From NCBI GenBank assembly GCA_021781425.1, contig JAJXWU010000232.1, forward strand, positions 1 through 42,957: DNA of 42,957 nt. Reading direction: 5' to 3'. The notes under the pieces were generated by a model, which searched no databases, was not told the origin of the DNA, and worked only from the letters and a program-made list of their open reading frames with translations. Below are positions 26,202 through 33,845 of this stretch, one piece after another (position 1 is the stretch's first letter; each line of letters starts with the position of its first letter). The translations under genes and the position numbers were made by a program. The DNA comes from Pseudomonadota bacterium (GTDB taxonomy: Bacteria > Pseudomonadota > Gammaproteobacteria > Xanthomonadales > Rhodanobacteraceae).

Positions 26202-26867
26202 TCAAACGTCCGTGTCTTGCGCCAACAGGCGCATCCGCACCAGGTCAGCGAGGCTGGCTGCAGCCATTTTCTCCATGACATGACCGCGGTGAATTTCGAT
26301 GGTGCGGTGGCTTGCACCCAGTTTCCTCGCGATTTCCTTGGCGGTCATGCCGCTGACGACGAGTTCGAGCACTTCGTGTTCGCGCGGCGTGAGAGTTTCA
26401 AGCCGATGCAGCGTGCGGTTGCGCTCTTCCGCGCGCCGCATGTCGTCAAGACTGCGTTCAATGGCCTGCCGTACGCGCGTCAGCAGATGCTCGTTCTCGA
26501 AAGGCTTCTCGATGAAATCCACTGCCCCTTCGCGCATCGCAGCCACCGCGATCGGGATGTCCGCAGCCGCCGTCAGAAAAATCACCGGAAGGGCCGCGCG
26601 ACGCTGCTTCAAGGAAGCCTGTACTTCCAGGCCGGACATGCCGGGCATGTGCAGATCCAGGAGCAAACAACCACGGCGGTGCAAGTCCGCCGCCGCAAGA
26701 AATGCGGTTCCGGAGGCATAGGATTCGGTTTGCAATCCCGCCACGCGCAAAAGGCGCGCTATCGCCGATCGGATACCGGCATCGTCGTCTACGAGATAGA
26801 CGACCGGATCTTCTTGCCGAGACCTCGGGTCGGCGGGTGTTCGCGATTGTCGCGCACTTGGATCCAT
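26202..26867 (-). CDS. FixJ/NarL-type response regulator (REC + LuxR HTH)
   Basis: The ATG at 26867 is used, giving 221 aa; the ORF track starts 3 codons earlier at a TTG. After about 20 Arg/Pro-rich residues comes a receiver: VVYLVDDDAG acidic pocket, acceptor Asp71 in CLLLDLHMPGMSG, FLTAAADIPIAVAAMREGAVDFIEKPF with Thr and Lys. The output domain is a LuxR-type HTH, LTPREHEVLELVVSGMTAKEIARKLGASHRTIEIHRGHVMEKM. Layout and linker are those of FixJ/TodT-like regulators that dimerise on phosphorylation and activate transcription. No kinase is directly adjacent, so the partner may be one of the two kinases within 9 kb. The FG-GAP gene lies 199 bases downstream on the same strand. Confidence 0.93.
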   Translation of the reverse strand: MDPSARQSRTPADPRSRQEDPVVYLVDDDAGIRSAIARLLRVAGLQTESYASGTAFLAAADLHRRGCLLLDLHMPGMSGLEVQASLKQRRAALPVIFLTAAADIPIAVAAMREGAVDFIEKPFENEHLLTRVRQAIERSLDDMRRAEERNRTLHRLETLTPREHEVLELVVSGMTAKEIARKLGASHRTIEIHRGHVMEKMAAASLADLVRMRLLAQDTDV

Positions 26868-27004
26868 GGCGGCCAAGAAACAGGATTGCGGTGAAGGAAG
26901 ACGAAAGCGAAGCTGTAATCTAAACCTTTATTGGGGCGTTTTCACTGTCGCAACCACCACGTTGCAATTGTGTGCGTCGAATGCCGTGTTCTGTAAAGGA
27001 AGCT

Positions 27005-27033
27005 TGACATAGCTTGCATGCGCCGCTACAGTC
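27005..27033 (+). promoter_or_regulatory. Sigma70-type promoter of the membrane protein/XRE operon
   Basis: TTGACA (27005-27010), a spacer of exactly 17 bases and TACAGT (27028-27033) give a 6/6 -35 and a 4/6 -10. Transcription would begin near 27040, inside the palindrome at 27039-27056. Confidence 0.65.
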
Positions 27034-27038
27034 GCGTC

Positions 27039-27056
27039 TGTCAAGTTAACTTGACA
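27039..27056. promoter_or_regulatory. 18-bp perfect palindrome, probable operator of the XRE regulator
   Basis: TGTCAAGTTAACTTGACA is perfectly self-complementary. It lies over the predicted transcription start and 18 bases before the ATG of the first gene. Its right half CTTGACATA recurs as a direct repeat at 27003-27011 over the -35 box. A bound dimer would block initiation. The operon encodes a small XRE-type HTH protein, the natural candidate to bind it. Confidence 0.65.
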
Positions 27057-27074
27057 TATCGGAAGTGTGCAGCG

Positions 27075-27680
27075 ATGGTCCGTCTGAGTCAGCGAGCGCA
27101 TCAACGCCGTGTCATGGTTGCGATGGCGATCTACGTGGCCCTGTTTTTATGGGTCTGGCCGCTGGCGCGTTCCGCAGATGCGCTGTGGCTCAAGACGATT
27201 TATGCGCTTACGCCGGCGCCACCGGTGATGTACGTGATCTGGCTGATGGCGCGGCGTGTACTCGCCGGCGACGAACTGGAACAGCGTACGCATCTGGTCG
27301 GCCTCGGTGTGGCCGCCGCGGCGGTTTCGATTTATGGCCTCGGCGCCGGTTTCCTGGCCGCCGCGCACGTGCTTGCGCCGGACTGGGCCGCCACCGCCCT
27401 GGTCTGGATATTTCCGCTGCTGCTGATCGTCTACGCCGTCGCCCGCGCATATGCCGCGCGACGCTACGGCGGCGGCGCCTGCGACGACGATGGGGCACCG
27501 CGCGCCTTGCAATTTCTCTACATCGCCGTGGTTTTCGCCGCAATCGCCGCCTACATCTATTGGCGCCATGGCGATGCGCAGGATACGGGACTCGCCGTCG
27601 GCATGGCGACCGGCATGCTCGTCGGCGGGGTCTTTATCGCGATTCGGCAACGCCTGCGTCGCCACTCGGCGCAGGAATGA
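27075..27680 (+). CDS. Small polytopic membrane protein of unknown function
   Basis: The start is MVRLSQRAHQRRVMVAM at 27075, with GGAAG upstream; the longer frame to 27018 would run through the operator. It has 201 aa with about six hydrophobic segments: 13-32, 40-58, 75-95, 100-122 and, after a Gly/Asp-rich loop, FLYIAVVFAAIAAYIYW and TGLAVGMATGMLVGGVFIAI. No catalytic or transport motif is visible. The stop TGA overlaps the ATG of the XRE regulator gene (ATGA), so the two are translationally coupled. Similar coupled membrane protein/HTH pairs are common in bacteria, in which the membrane partner may sense a signal or tether the regulator. Role unknown. Confidence 0.82.
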   Translation: MVRLSQRAHQRRVMVAMAIYVALFLWVWPLARSADALWLKTIYALTPAPPVMYVIWLMARRVLAGDELEQRTHLVGLGVAAAAVSIYGLGAGFLAAAHVLAPDWAATALVWIFPLLLIVYAVARAYAARRYGGGACDDDGAPRALQFLYIAVVFAAIAAYIYWRHGDAQDTGLAVGMATGMLVGGVFIAIRQRLRRHSAQE

Positions 27681-27871
27681 AAAACCGCGTGCGCGAGCGA
27701 CGCGAGCAGCACGGTTGGTCGCAGGGCGAGCTGGCCGAGAAACTCGAGGTGTCCCGGCAAACCGTCAATGCAATCGAGACCGGCAAGTACGACCCGAGCC
27801 TGCCGCTGGCGTTTCGCATCGCCAAATTGTTCCGCCAATCCATCGAATCGATTTTCGAGCCAAAGACGTAA
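27677..27871 (+). CDS. Small XRE-family (Cro/CI-type HTH) transcriptional regulator
   Basis: The 64-aa protein is little more than one HTH_3 domain: MKNRVRERREQHGWSQGELAEKLEVSRQTVNAIETGKYDPSLPLAFRIAKLFRQSIESIFE. The recognition helix VSRQTVNAIETGKYDPSLPLA is the hallmark of a widespread YozG-like family of short regulators encoded beside small membrane proteins. It overlaps the upstream gene by 4 bases. I infer that it binds the TGTCAAGTTAACTTGACA palindrome as a dimer and represses its own operon. The next gene begins 56 bases later on the same strand. Confidence 0.93.
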   Translation: MKNRVRERREQHGWSQGELAEKLEVSRQTVNAIETGKYDPSLPLAFRIAKLFRQSIESIFEPKT

Positions 27872-27927
27872 CCGTGGATAGCGTGAATGGTTAGACAATT
27901 CAGATGGGTGGCCAGAAGGACTGACTC

Positions 27928-29481
27928 ATGAACAAACGAAATCTGTTGCGCATCGCCGTGGCGATCGCCGCCGCTGCCTATTTCGGATGGCACACCTTGA
28001 AACAAAACGGCGGCACATCATCGCCAGCGTTGGCCGCGCCGATTCCGGCGGACGCAAAGACGTTCAGGCTCGGCACGCTGGCATTCAAGGCGTGCGAATT
28101 GGCGCAGAAGCATTCCGGCGCGACGACGAGCGCGTTCTGTGCGCCGTTTTCGGTGCCGGAACGTCGCGTCGAGAATCAGCGCGCCGATGCGAACGGCCGC
28201 AAGCTCGATTTGCGCCTGGCGCTGATCAAGAGCGACGCCGTCGCCGCCGATCGCGACATCGTGGTGTTTCTCGCCGGCGGTCCCGGCCAATCGGCGGTCG
28301 ACACCTGGCCGCAGATCGCACCCGCGTTCGCGCCGCTGTTGCAGCATCATCACGTGTTGCTGCTCGACCAGCGCGGTACCGGCGGCTCGAACGCGCTCGA
28401 ATGCAAGCCAGATGAGAATACCGACGGCGGCGATACCGGATTCGACGCTGCCAAGGTCAGGCAACGCACACTAGGATGTCTCGCACAAGTGTCCAGGCAC
28501 GCCGATCCACGCTACTACACGACCACCGACGCCGTAGCGGATCTGGAGGCGGTGCGTCAGGCGCTCGGCGCGCCTGCATTCGACCTGGTCGGCGTGTCTT
28601 ACGGCACGCGCATGGCGCAGCAGTACGCGATGCGGCATGCGGACGGCGTGCGCAGCATCGTGCTCGACAGCGTGGCGCCGAATGGCATCGCGCTCGGTCA
28701 GGACTTTGCCGAAAATCTGGACAACGCGCTCAAGTTGCAGTTTGCCGAATGCGAAAAGGCGCCGGCATGCAAGGCGCAGTTCGGCGATTCGTACGCGAGT
28801 TTGATGAAGCTGCGCGATGCATTACGCGACAAGCCGCAGGATTATGCTTTCCGCGATCCGGTCACGTTTGCCGTGCAGAACAAACGTCTGGATGGTTTCA
28901 CGCTCGCGGGCCTGGTGCGCATGTTCGCCTATACGCCGGAAACGGCGGCACTGTTGCCGCTGTCGATCAAGGAAGGTTTGCAGGGCGACTACACGCCGCT
29001 GGCCGGACAGAACCAGATCCTGACCGGCGACATGGCCGATCTCGCCGAGAACGCGATGCAGTTGTCGGTGATTTGCAGCGAGGACGCCGATCTGCTCGCA
29101 CCGCGGCCGCAGGATGCAAACACGTTGCTCGGCAACAACCTCGTCGACGGCATCAAGGCGGCCTGCGCGGTGTGGCCGCACGCAACGCGACCGGCGGATT
29201 TCCACTCGCCGCTGAAGACGGACAAGCCCGTGTTGATCCTGGAGGGCGCGTTCGACCCGGTCACGCCGCCGCGCTATGGCGAAGCAATCCTCAAGGGCCT
29301 GACCAATGCGCGACTGCTGATTGCAAAAGGTCAAGGTCACAACGTGATCGGTCGCGGCTGCATCCCGAAACTGGTCAACGAATTCGTCGACAAGCTCGAT
29401 CCGAAAACGCTGGACGCGAAGTGCGTCGAGCGGCTCGGGCCGACGCCGGCGTTCGTGAATTTCAATGGTTCATCGCCATAA
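27928..29481 (+). CDS. Exported alpha/beta-hydrolase, tripeptidyl/prolyl aminopeptidase-like
   Basis: The 517-aa protein has an N-terminal signal or anchor (NLLRIAVAIAAAAYFGWHTL). The fold is alpha/beta hydrolase of the S33/TAP type. The oxyanion motif is FLAGGPGQSAVD, followed by HHHVLLLDQRGTGGSNALEC. The nucleophile elbow is VGVSYGTRMAQQYA (GVSYG). The TAP-like C-terminal part carries Asp in LEGAFDPVTPPRYGEAIL and His in AKGQGHNVIGRGC. It is expected to cleave short peptides or related amides in the periplasm or at the membrane. It sits between the XRE regulator and the ABC exporter, 11 bases before natA, so it probably belongs to the same operon and may act on the same class of molecule. 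Confidence 0.9.
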   Translation: MNKRNLLRIAVAIAAAAYFGWHTLKQNGGTSSPALAAPIPADAKTFRLGTLAFKACELAQKHSGATTSAFCAPFSVPERRVENQRADANGRKLDLRLALIKSDAVAADRDIVVFLAGGPGQSAVDTWPQIAPAFAPLLQHHHVLLLDQRGTGGSNALECKPDENTDGGDTGFDAAKVRQRTLGCLAQVSRHADPRYYTTTDAVADLEAVRQALGAPAFDLVGVSYGTRMAQQYAMRHADGVRSIVLDSVAPNGIALGQDFAENLDNALKLQFAECEKAPACKAQFGDSYASLMKLRDALRDKPQDYAFRDPVTFAVQNKRLDGFTLAGLVRMFAYTPETAALLPLSIKEGLQGDYTPLAGQNQILTGDMADLAENAMQLSVICSEDADLLAPRPQDANTLLGNNLVDGIKAACAVWPHATRPADFHSPLKTDKPVLILEGAFDPVTPPRYGEAILKGLTNARLLIAKGQGHNVIGRGCIPKLVNEFVDKLDPKTLDAKCVERLGPTPAFVNFNGSSP

Positions 29482-29492
29482 GGATCAGCCCC

Positions 29493-30239
29493 ATGATCGA
29501 AGTCAAGAACCTGCACAAGGCCTTTGGTAAAGGCGCCAAGCGCGTGGTCGCGGTGGACGGCGCCTCCTTCGTCGCGCGCGACGGCGAAATCACCGGCCTG
29601 CTCGGTCCGAACGGTGCCGGCAAGACCACCACATTGCGCTGTCTGTACACGCTGATGCAACCCGATTCCGGCCAGGTGCTGGTCGACGGCATCGATGCCG
29701 CCGCCGATCCGGTCGCGGTGCGCCGACGTCTGGGCGTGCTGCCCGATGCGCGCGGCCTGTACAAACGTCTGACCGCGCGCGAGAACATCGACTATTTCGC
29801 GCGCCTGCACGGCATCGAAACACAGACCATGCACGCACGCCGCGAAGCGCTGGCCGAGGCGTTGGAGATGCGCGACATCCTCGACCGCCGTACCGAAGGC
29901 TTCTCGCAGGGTCAGCGCGTCAAGACCGCGATCGCGCGCGCGCTGGTTCACGATCCGAAGAACGTGATCCTCGACGAGCCGACCAACGGGCTGGACGTGA
30001 TGTCCACGCGTGCGATGCGCACGTTCCTGAAATCGATGAAGGCCGAAGGCCGCTGCGTGCTGTTCTCCAGCCACATCATGCAGGAGGTGGCGGCGTTGTG
30101 CGACCGCATCGTCGTTATCGCGCGCGGCCGCGTGGTCGCCGATGAGTCGCCGGATGCGTTGCGCGCGCAAACCGGCGAGGCGAATCTCGAAGACGCGTTC
30201 GTCAAATTGATCGGAACCGATGAAGGATTGGCCGCATGA
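29493..30239 (+). CDS. natA: NatA-type ABC transporter ATP-binding protein
   Basis: The start is MIEVKNLHKAFGKGAKRVVAVDG at 29493 with AAGGA upstream; the long ORF from 28476 is a shadow of the hydrolase gene. It has 248 aa. Walker A is GPNGAGKTTT, and the Q-loop lies in LMQPDSGQVLVDG and beyond. The signature is FSQGQRVKTAIARALVHDP, Walker B VILDEPTNGLDVMSTRAM and the switch His in LFSSHIMQEV. It resembles Bacillus NatA (Na+ export ATPase), but this family also serves drug and peptide exporters, so the ion assignment is tentative. It overlaps the permease gene by 4 bases. Confidence 0.93.
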   Translation: MIEVKNLHKAFGKGAKRVVAVDGASFVARDGEITGLLGPNGAGKTTTLRCLYTLMQPDSGQVLVDGIDAAADPVAVRRRLGVLPDARGLYKRLTARENIDYFARLHGIETQTMHARREALAEALEMRDILDRRTEGFSQGQRVKTAIARALVHDPKNVILDEPTNGLDVMSTRAMRTFLKSMKAEGRCVLFSSHIMQEVAALCDRIVVIARGRVVADESPDALRAQTGEANLEDAFVKLIGTDEGLAA

Positions 30240-31411
30240 ATTCCGCTCTCACCGTTTTTCTCAAGGAAGTCCGCGAAAACCTGCGCGACCGCCGCACCGT
30301 GATCAACACGCTCGTCACCGGCCCGCTGATGGCGCCGTTGATCTTCGTGCTGCTGATCAACACGCTGGTCACGCGCGAACTGAGCAAAGCCGAGGCGCCG
30401 CTGGCACTGCCCGTTGCCGGCGCGCAGTACGCGCCGAACCTGATCGCCGCGCTCAAGCAGAACAATGTGGACATCAAGCCGGCGCCGGCCGATCCGGAAG
30501 CGGCCGTGCGCAATCAGGACGCCGACGTGGTTCTGCGTATCGGTCCCGATTTCGCCAAGGCCTGGGACAAGGGCGAACCGGCGCAGGTGGAGATGATCTA
30601 CGACGCCTCGCAGCAGGATGCGCGCGGGTCGACCGAACGCCTGCGCAAGTTGCTCGATGCCTATGACCAGCGTACCGGTGCATTGCGTCTGCTCGCACGC
30701 GGACTGTCGCCATCGATTCTCAAACCGCTCGCGGTGGCCGACCGCGACCAGTCCACGCCGCAAAGCCGCTCCGGCATGATGTTCGCGATGCTGCCGTATT
30801 TCTTCATACTCGGCGGTTTCATCGGCGGTATGGCCCTGGCCATCGACACCACCGCTGGCGAGCGCGAGCGCCAGTCGCTGGAACCCCTGCTTGCCAATCC
30901 GGTGCCGCGCTGGAAAATTCTCGCCGGCAAGCTTGGCGCGACCACCACGTTCGCGATCACGACGGTGCTGCTGTCGATCCTCGCCTTTGCCATAGTCGGT
31001 CAATTTTTGCCGACCGAGAAAATCGGCATGACGCTCACCCTCGGTCCGCGCTTCGTCGCCGCGACGCTGTTCGTGATGTTGCCGCTAGCCGCGCTGCTCG
31101 GCAGTTTGCAGACCCTGGTCGCCGCCTTCGCGAAGAGCTATCGCGAGGCGCAGACATACCTATCGTTGCTCATGCTTGTGCCGATTGTGCCGACGCTGCT
31201 GTTGTCGGTGATCCCGGTGAAGACGCAACTATGGATGTACGCCGTGCCGTTGCTGGGGCAGCAGGTGACGATCACGCGTCTGATGCGCGGCGATCCGGTG
31301 CCGGATTCGGCGTTGGTGCTGTGCTTCGTCTGCACCGCGGTTGCAGCGCTGCTCGCGGGTCTGGTCACGGCGAAGATCTACCACAGCGAGCGGCTGGCGA
31401 TTTCGGCATGA
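30236..31411 (+). CDS. natB: NatB-type ABC-2 transporter permease
   Basis: The 391-aa permease overlaps natA by ATGA. It starts MNSALTVFLKEVRENLRDRRTVINTLVTGPLMAPLIFVLL, with the first helix at about 22-42. A large extracytoplasmic domain (about 50-170) precedes the membrane core: MMFAMLPYFFILGGFIGGMALAIDTTAGERERQSLEPLLANPVPRWKILAGKL, then four to five more helices. The TAGERE and LLANPV motifs are typical of the NatB/COG1668 group. Substrate could be Na+, a peptide or an antibiotic. Its position behind a peptidase-like hydrolase and a repressor favours an inducible detoxification or export role, which is inference. Confidence 0.92.
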   Translation: MNSALTVFLKEVRENLRDRRTVINTLVTGPLMAPLIFVLLINTLVTRELSKAEAPLALPVAGAQYAPNLIAALKQNNVDIKPAPADPEAAVRNQDADVVLRIGPDFAKAWDKGEPAQVEMIYDASQQDARGSTERLRKLLDAYDQRTGALRLLARGLSPSILKPLAVADRDQSTPQSRSGMMFAMLPYFFILGGFIGGMALAIDTTAGERERQSLEPLLANPVPRWKILAGKLGATTTFAITTVLLSILAFAIVGQFLPTEKIGMTLTLGPRFVAATLFVMLPLAALLGSLQTLVAAFAKSYREAQTYLSLLMLVPIVPTLLLSVIPVKTQLWMYAVPLLGQQVTITRLMRGDPVPDSALVLCFVCTAVAALLAGLVTAKIYHSERLAISA

Positions 31412-31503
31412 AGGCAACATTATCCTCGCAGCGCTCGGGGCGTTGCTAAGCGCGGCCATCCCGGCCTCACTAAGCAACCCCGCCCGCGGGCGTTCGGCCG
31501 TGC

Positions 31504-31529
31504 GCGCAATGCGCTTCACCGCATTGCGC
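31504..31529. terminator. Hairpin between convergent natB and comM
   Basis: GCGCAATGCG-CTTCAC-CGCATTGCGC is a perfect 10-bp stem. A second, imperfect inverted repeat (GGGGCGTTGCTAAGC against ACTAAGCAACCCC) lies at about 31438-31484. Neither has a clear T-run; the pair probably separates the convergent transcripts. Confidence 0.5.
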
Positions 31530-31541
31530 TGGCGCCTGGCC

Positions 31542-33044
31542 TCACCCGAGTGCGCGCCGGTACTGGATCGCTTCGGTCACGTGTGCGGTAGCGACGCGCT
31601 CACTGCAGGCAAGATCGGCGATAGTGCGCGCGACACGCAGTACGCGGTGGTAGGCACGCGCCGACAGGCCGAGTTTGTCCAGCGCGCGTTCGAGCAGGGC
31701 ACGGTCAGAGGGAGCGAGCGCGCAATCGCGCGCCACCTCGCGATTCGACAGTTGCGCGTTCGCCTTGCCGGCGCGCGCCAATTGCCGGTTGCGCGCGGCG
31801 ATCACGCGTTCACGCACGGCGGCACTGGATTCTCCACCGGGCGCGGTATCTCCGAGTTCCGTGAGCGGAACGCGCGGCACCGCGATCTGCAAATCGATGC
31901 GGTCCAGCAATGGCCCGGAAACGCGCGCGCGGTAGCGGCGCACCTGCTCGGGCGTGCAGGCGCAACGTCCACTGGGGTCGCCCGCATAGCCGCAGGGGCA
32001 GGGATTCATCGCCGCGACAAGTTGGAACGCGGCGGGAAACTCGGCCTGGCGCGCGGCGCGCGAGATGACGATGTGGCCGGATTCGAGCGGCTCGCGCAGC
32101 ACCTCGAGCACGCGCCGGTCGAACTCCGGCAGTTCATCGAGGAACAACACACCGCGGTGCGCAAGCGAGATCTCGCCGGGACGCGGGATCGGACCGCCGC
32201 CGACGAGAGCAACGGCGGATGCGGTATGGTGCGGGGCGCGGAAGGGCCGCAGTTTCCACGTGTGGAAATCGATTCCACAGCCGGCCACGGAACGGATCGC
32301 CGCGGCTTCCAGCGCCTCCGTCTCGGTCAGCGGCGGCAGGATGCCGGGTAGTCGACTCGCCAGCATGGTCTTGCCGGTTCCCGGAGGGCCGACAAACACC
32401 GCGTGATGATTTCCGGCGGCGGCGATTTCCAACGCGCGCCGCGCGTGTGGCTGACCGCGCACGTCGGCGAGTTCAAGCGCATTCGCGACGGGCGCATCGC
32501 TGGCGGCAATGCCGGAGGCGATCGGCAATTGCGTTGCGCCGCGCAGAAACGCGCACACCTCGAGCAAGGATGTGGCGCCGTGCGCGGTGGCGCCGCCGGC
32601 CAACGCCGCTTCGGCACCGTTGTCGCGCGGCACGATCAGGGTGCGTCCGTGCTTGGCGGCCTTGATCGCCGCGGTCAGCACGCCGGTGACCGGGCGCAGC
32701 TCGCCGGACAGGGCGAGTTCGCCGAGGAATTCGTATTGCCCAAGATTTTCTTTCGGCAAATGCCCTTGCGCGGCGAGAATGCCCAGCGCGATCGGCAGAT
32801 CGAAACGGCCGCCATCCTTGGGCAAGTCGGCTGGCGCGAGGCTGACCGTCACGCGGCGCGCCGGATATTCGAGTTGTGCGTTCTGGATCGCCACGCGCAC
32901 GCGGTCGCGCGCTTCCTTCACCGCTGCCTCGGGCAAGCCGACGATGTTGGTGCCGGGAAGCCCGCCGGACAAATGCACTTCCACGGTGACCGGCGGCGCC
33001 GATACGCCTTCCTGTGCGCGTGAATGTACGATGGCAAGACTCAT
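31542..33044 (-). CDS. comM: YifB/ComM AAA+ helicase (Mg chelatase-like)
   Basis: The start is MSLAIVHSRAQEGVSAPPVTVEVHLSGGLPGTNIVGL at 33044; the longer ORF overlaps ubiK. It has 500 aa, close to E. coli YifB (506). The N-terminal Lon-protease-like fold has EARDRVRVAIQNAQLEYPARRVTVSLAPADLPKDGGRFDLPIAL. The AAA+ core has Walker A GPPGTGKTMLASRLPGILP, RPFRAPHHTAS and Walker B GVLFLDELPEF. A zinc-like Cys cluster MNPCPCGYAGDPSGRCACTPEQVRRYRAR and the C-terminal SARAYHRVLRVARTIADL follow. ComM aids natural transformation by promoting branch migration. Annotation as magnesium chelatase would be wrong. Confidence 0.96.
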   Translation of the reverse strand: MSLAIVHSRAQEGVSAPPVTVEVHLSGGLPGTNIVGLPEAAVKEARDRVRVAIQNAQLEYPARRVTVSLAPADLPKDGGRFDLPIALGILAAQGHLPKENLGQYEFLGELALSGELRPVTGVLTAAIKAAKHGRTLIVPRDNGAEAALAGGATAHGATSLLEVCAFLRGATQLPIASGIAASDAPVANALELADVRGQPHARRALEIAAAGNHHAVFVGPPGTGKTMLASRLPGILPPLTETEALEAAAIRSVAGCGIDFHTWKLRPFRAPHHTASAVALVGGGPIPRPGEISLAHRGVLFLDELPEFDRRVLEVLREPLESGHIVISRAARQAEFPAAFQLVAAMNPCPCGYAGDPSGRCACTPEQVRRYRARVSGPLLDRIDLQIAVPRVPLTELGDTAPGGESSAAVRERVIAARNRQLARAGKANAQLSNREVARDCALAPSDRALLERALDKLGLSARAYHRVLRVARTIADLACSERVATAHVTEAIQYRRALG

Positions 33045-33105
33045 GCAAGACCCCAGGACAAAATCCGCCCGTGCCACGTTCGTGGCGAATCGGTGTGAAG
33101 CCGGA

Positions 33106-33360
33106 TCAATGCGCGCTGCCGAGCTTGTCTTCGAGCTCGTCCACGCGCGCCTCCAGCGCCTCGACCTTCTGGCGCGTGCGCAACAGCACGCCGCGCTGCA
33201 CGTCGAATTCCTCGCGCGTGACCAGATCGAGCCTGCGCAATCCGGCACGCAGGGCATCGCGGAAATTCGCGGCAAGGTCGTCGCGCGCCGCGCGCGCGCC
33301 GGGCGGCACAAGGTCGGCGAGGCGGCGGGCCAGATCGTCGATGGCGGTGGCATTGAACAT
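33106..33360 (-). CDS. ubiK: Ubiquinone biosynthesis accessory factor UbiK (BMFP/YqiC)
   Basis: The 84-aa protein starts MFNATAIDDLARRLADLVPPGARAARDDLAANFRDALRAGLRRLDLVTREEFDVQRGVLLRTRQKVEALEARVDELE. It has the amphipathic N-terminal helix and C-terminal trimeric coiled coil of UbiK, with the diagnostic LDLVTREEFDVQ core. It assists the UbiJ-linked aerobic ubiquinone synthesis complex at the membrane. It lies 61 bases upstream of comM on the same strand and diverges from the P-II gene, an arrangement I recall from other gammaproteobacteria. Confidence 0.93.
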   Translation of the reverse strand: MFNATAIDDLARRLADLVPPGARAARDDLAANFRDALRAGLRRLDLVTREEFDVQRGVLLRTRQKVEALEARVDELEDKLGSAH

Positions 33361-33444
33361 GGCGGTGGTCCTGTACGAAACGTGCGGGCAGTTTAGCCAA
33401 ACGCGTGCCTGTGCGTTGTCGGCAGTGCGCGCGGTGGCGCGTAG

Positions 33445-33837
<393 letters not shown>

Positions 33838-33845
33838 CGCCGCGT

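Noticed and set aside
26868-26876. TTG start for the FixJ-type regulator
   Set aside because: The ATG three codons later is the simpler choice; neither has a good ribosome-binding site.
31542-33044. Magnesium chelatase subunit
   Set aside because: The N-terminal Lon-like domain, Cys cluster and overall length identify YifB/ComM; no chlorophyll or cobalamin genes are near.
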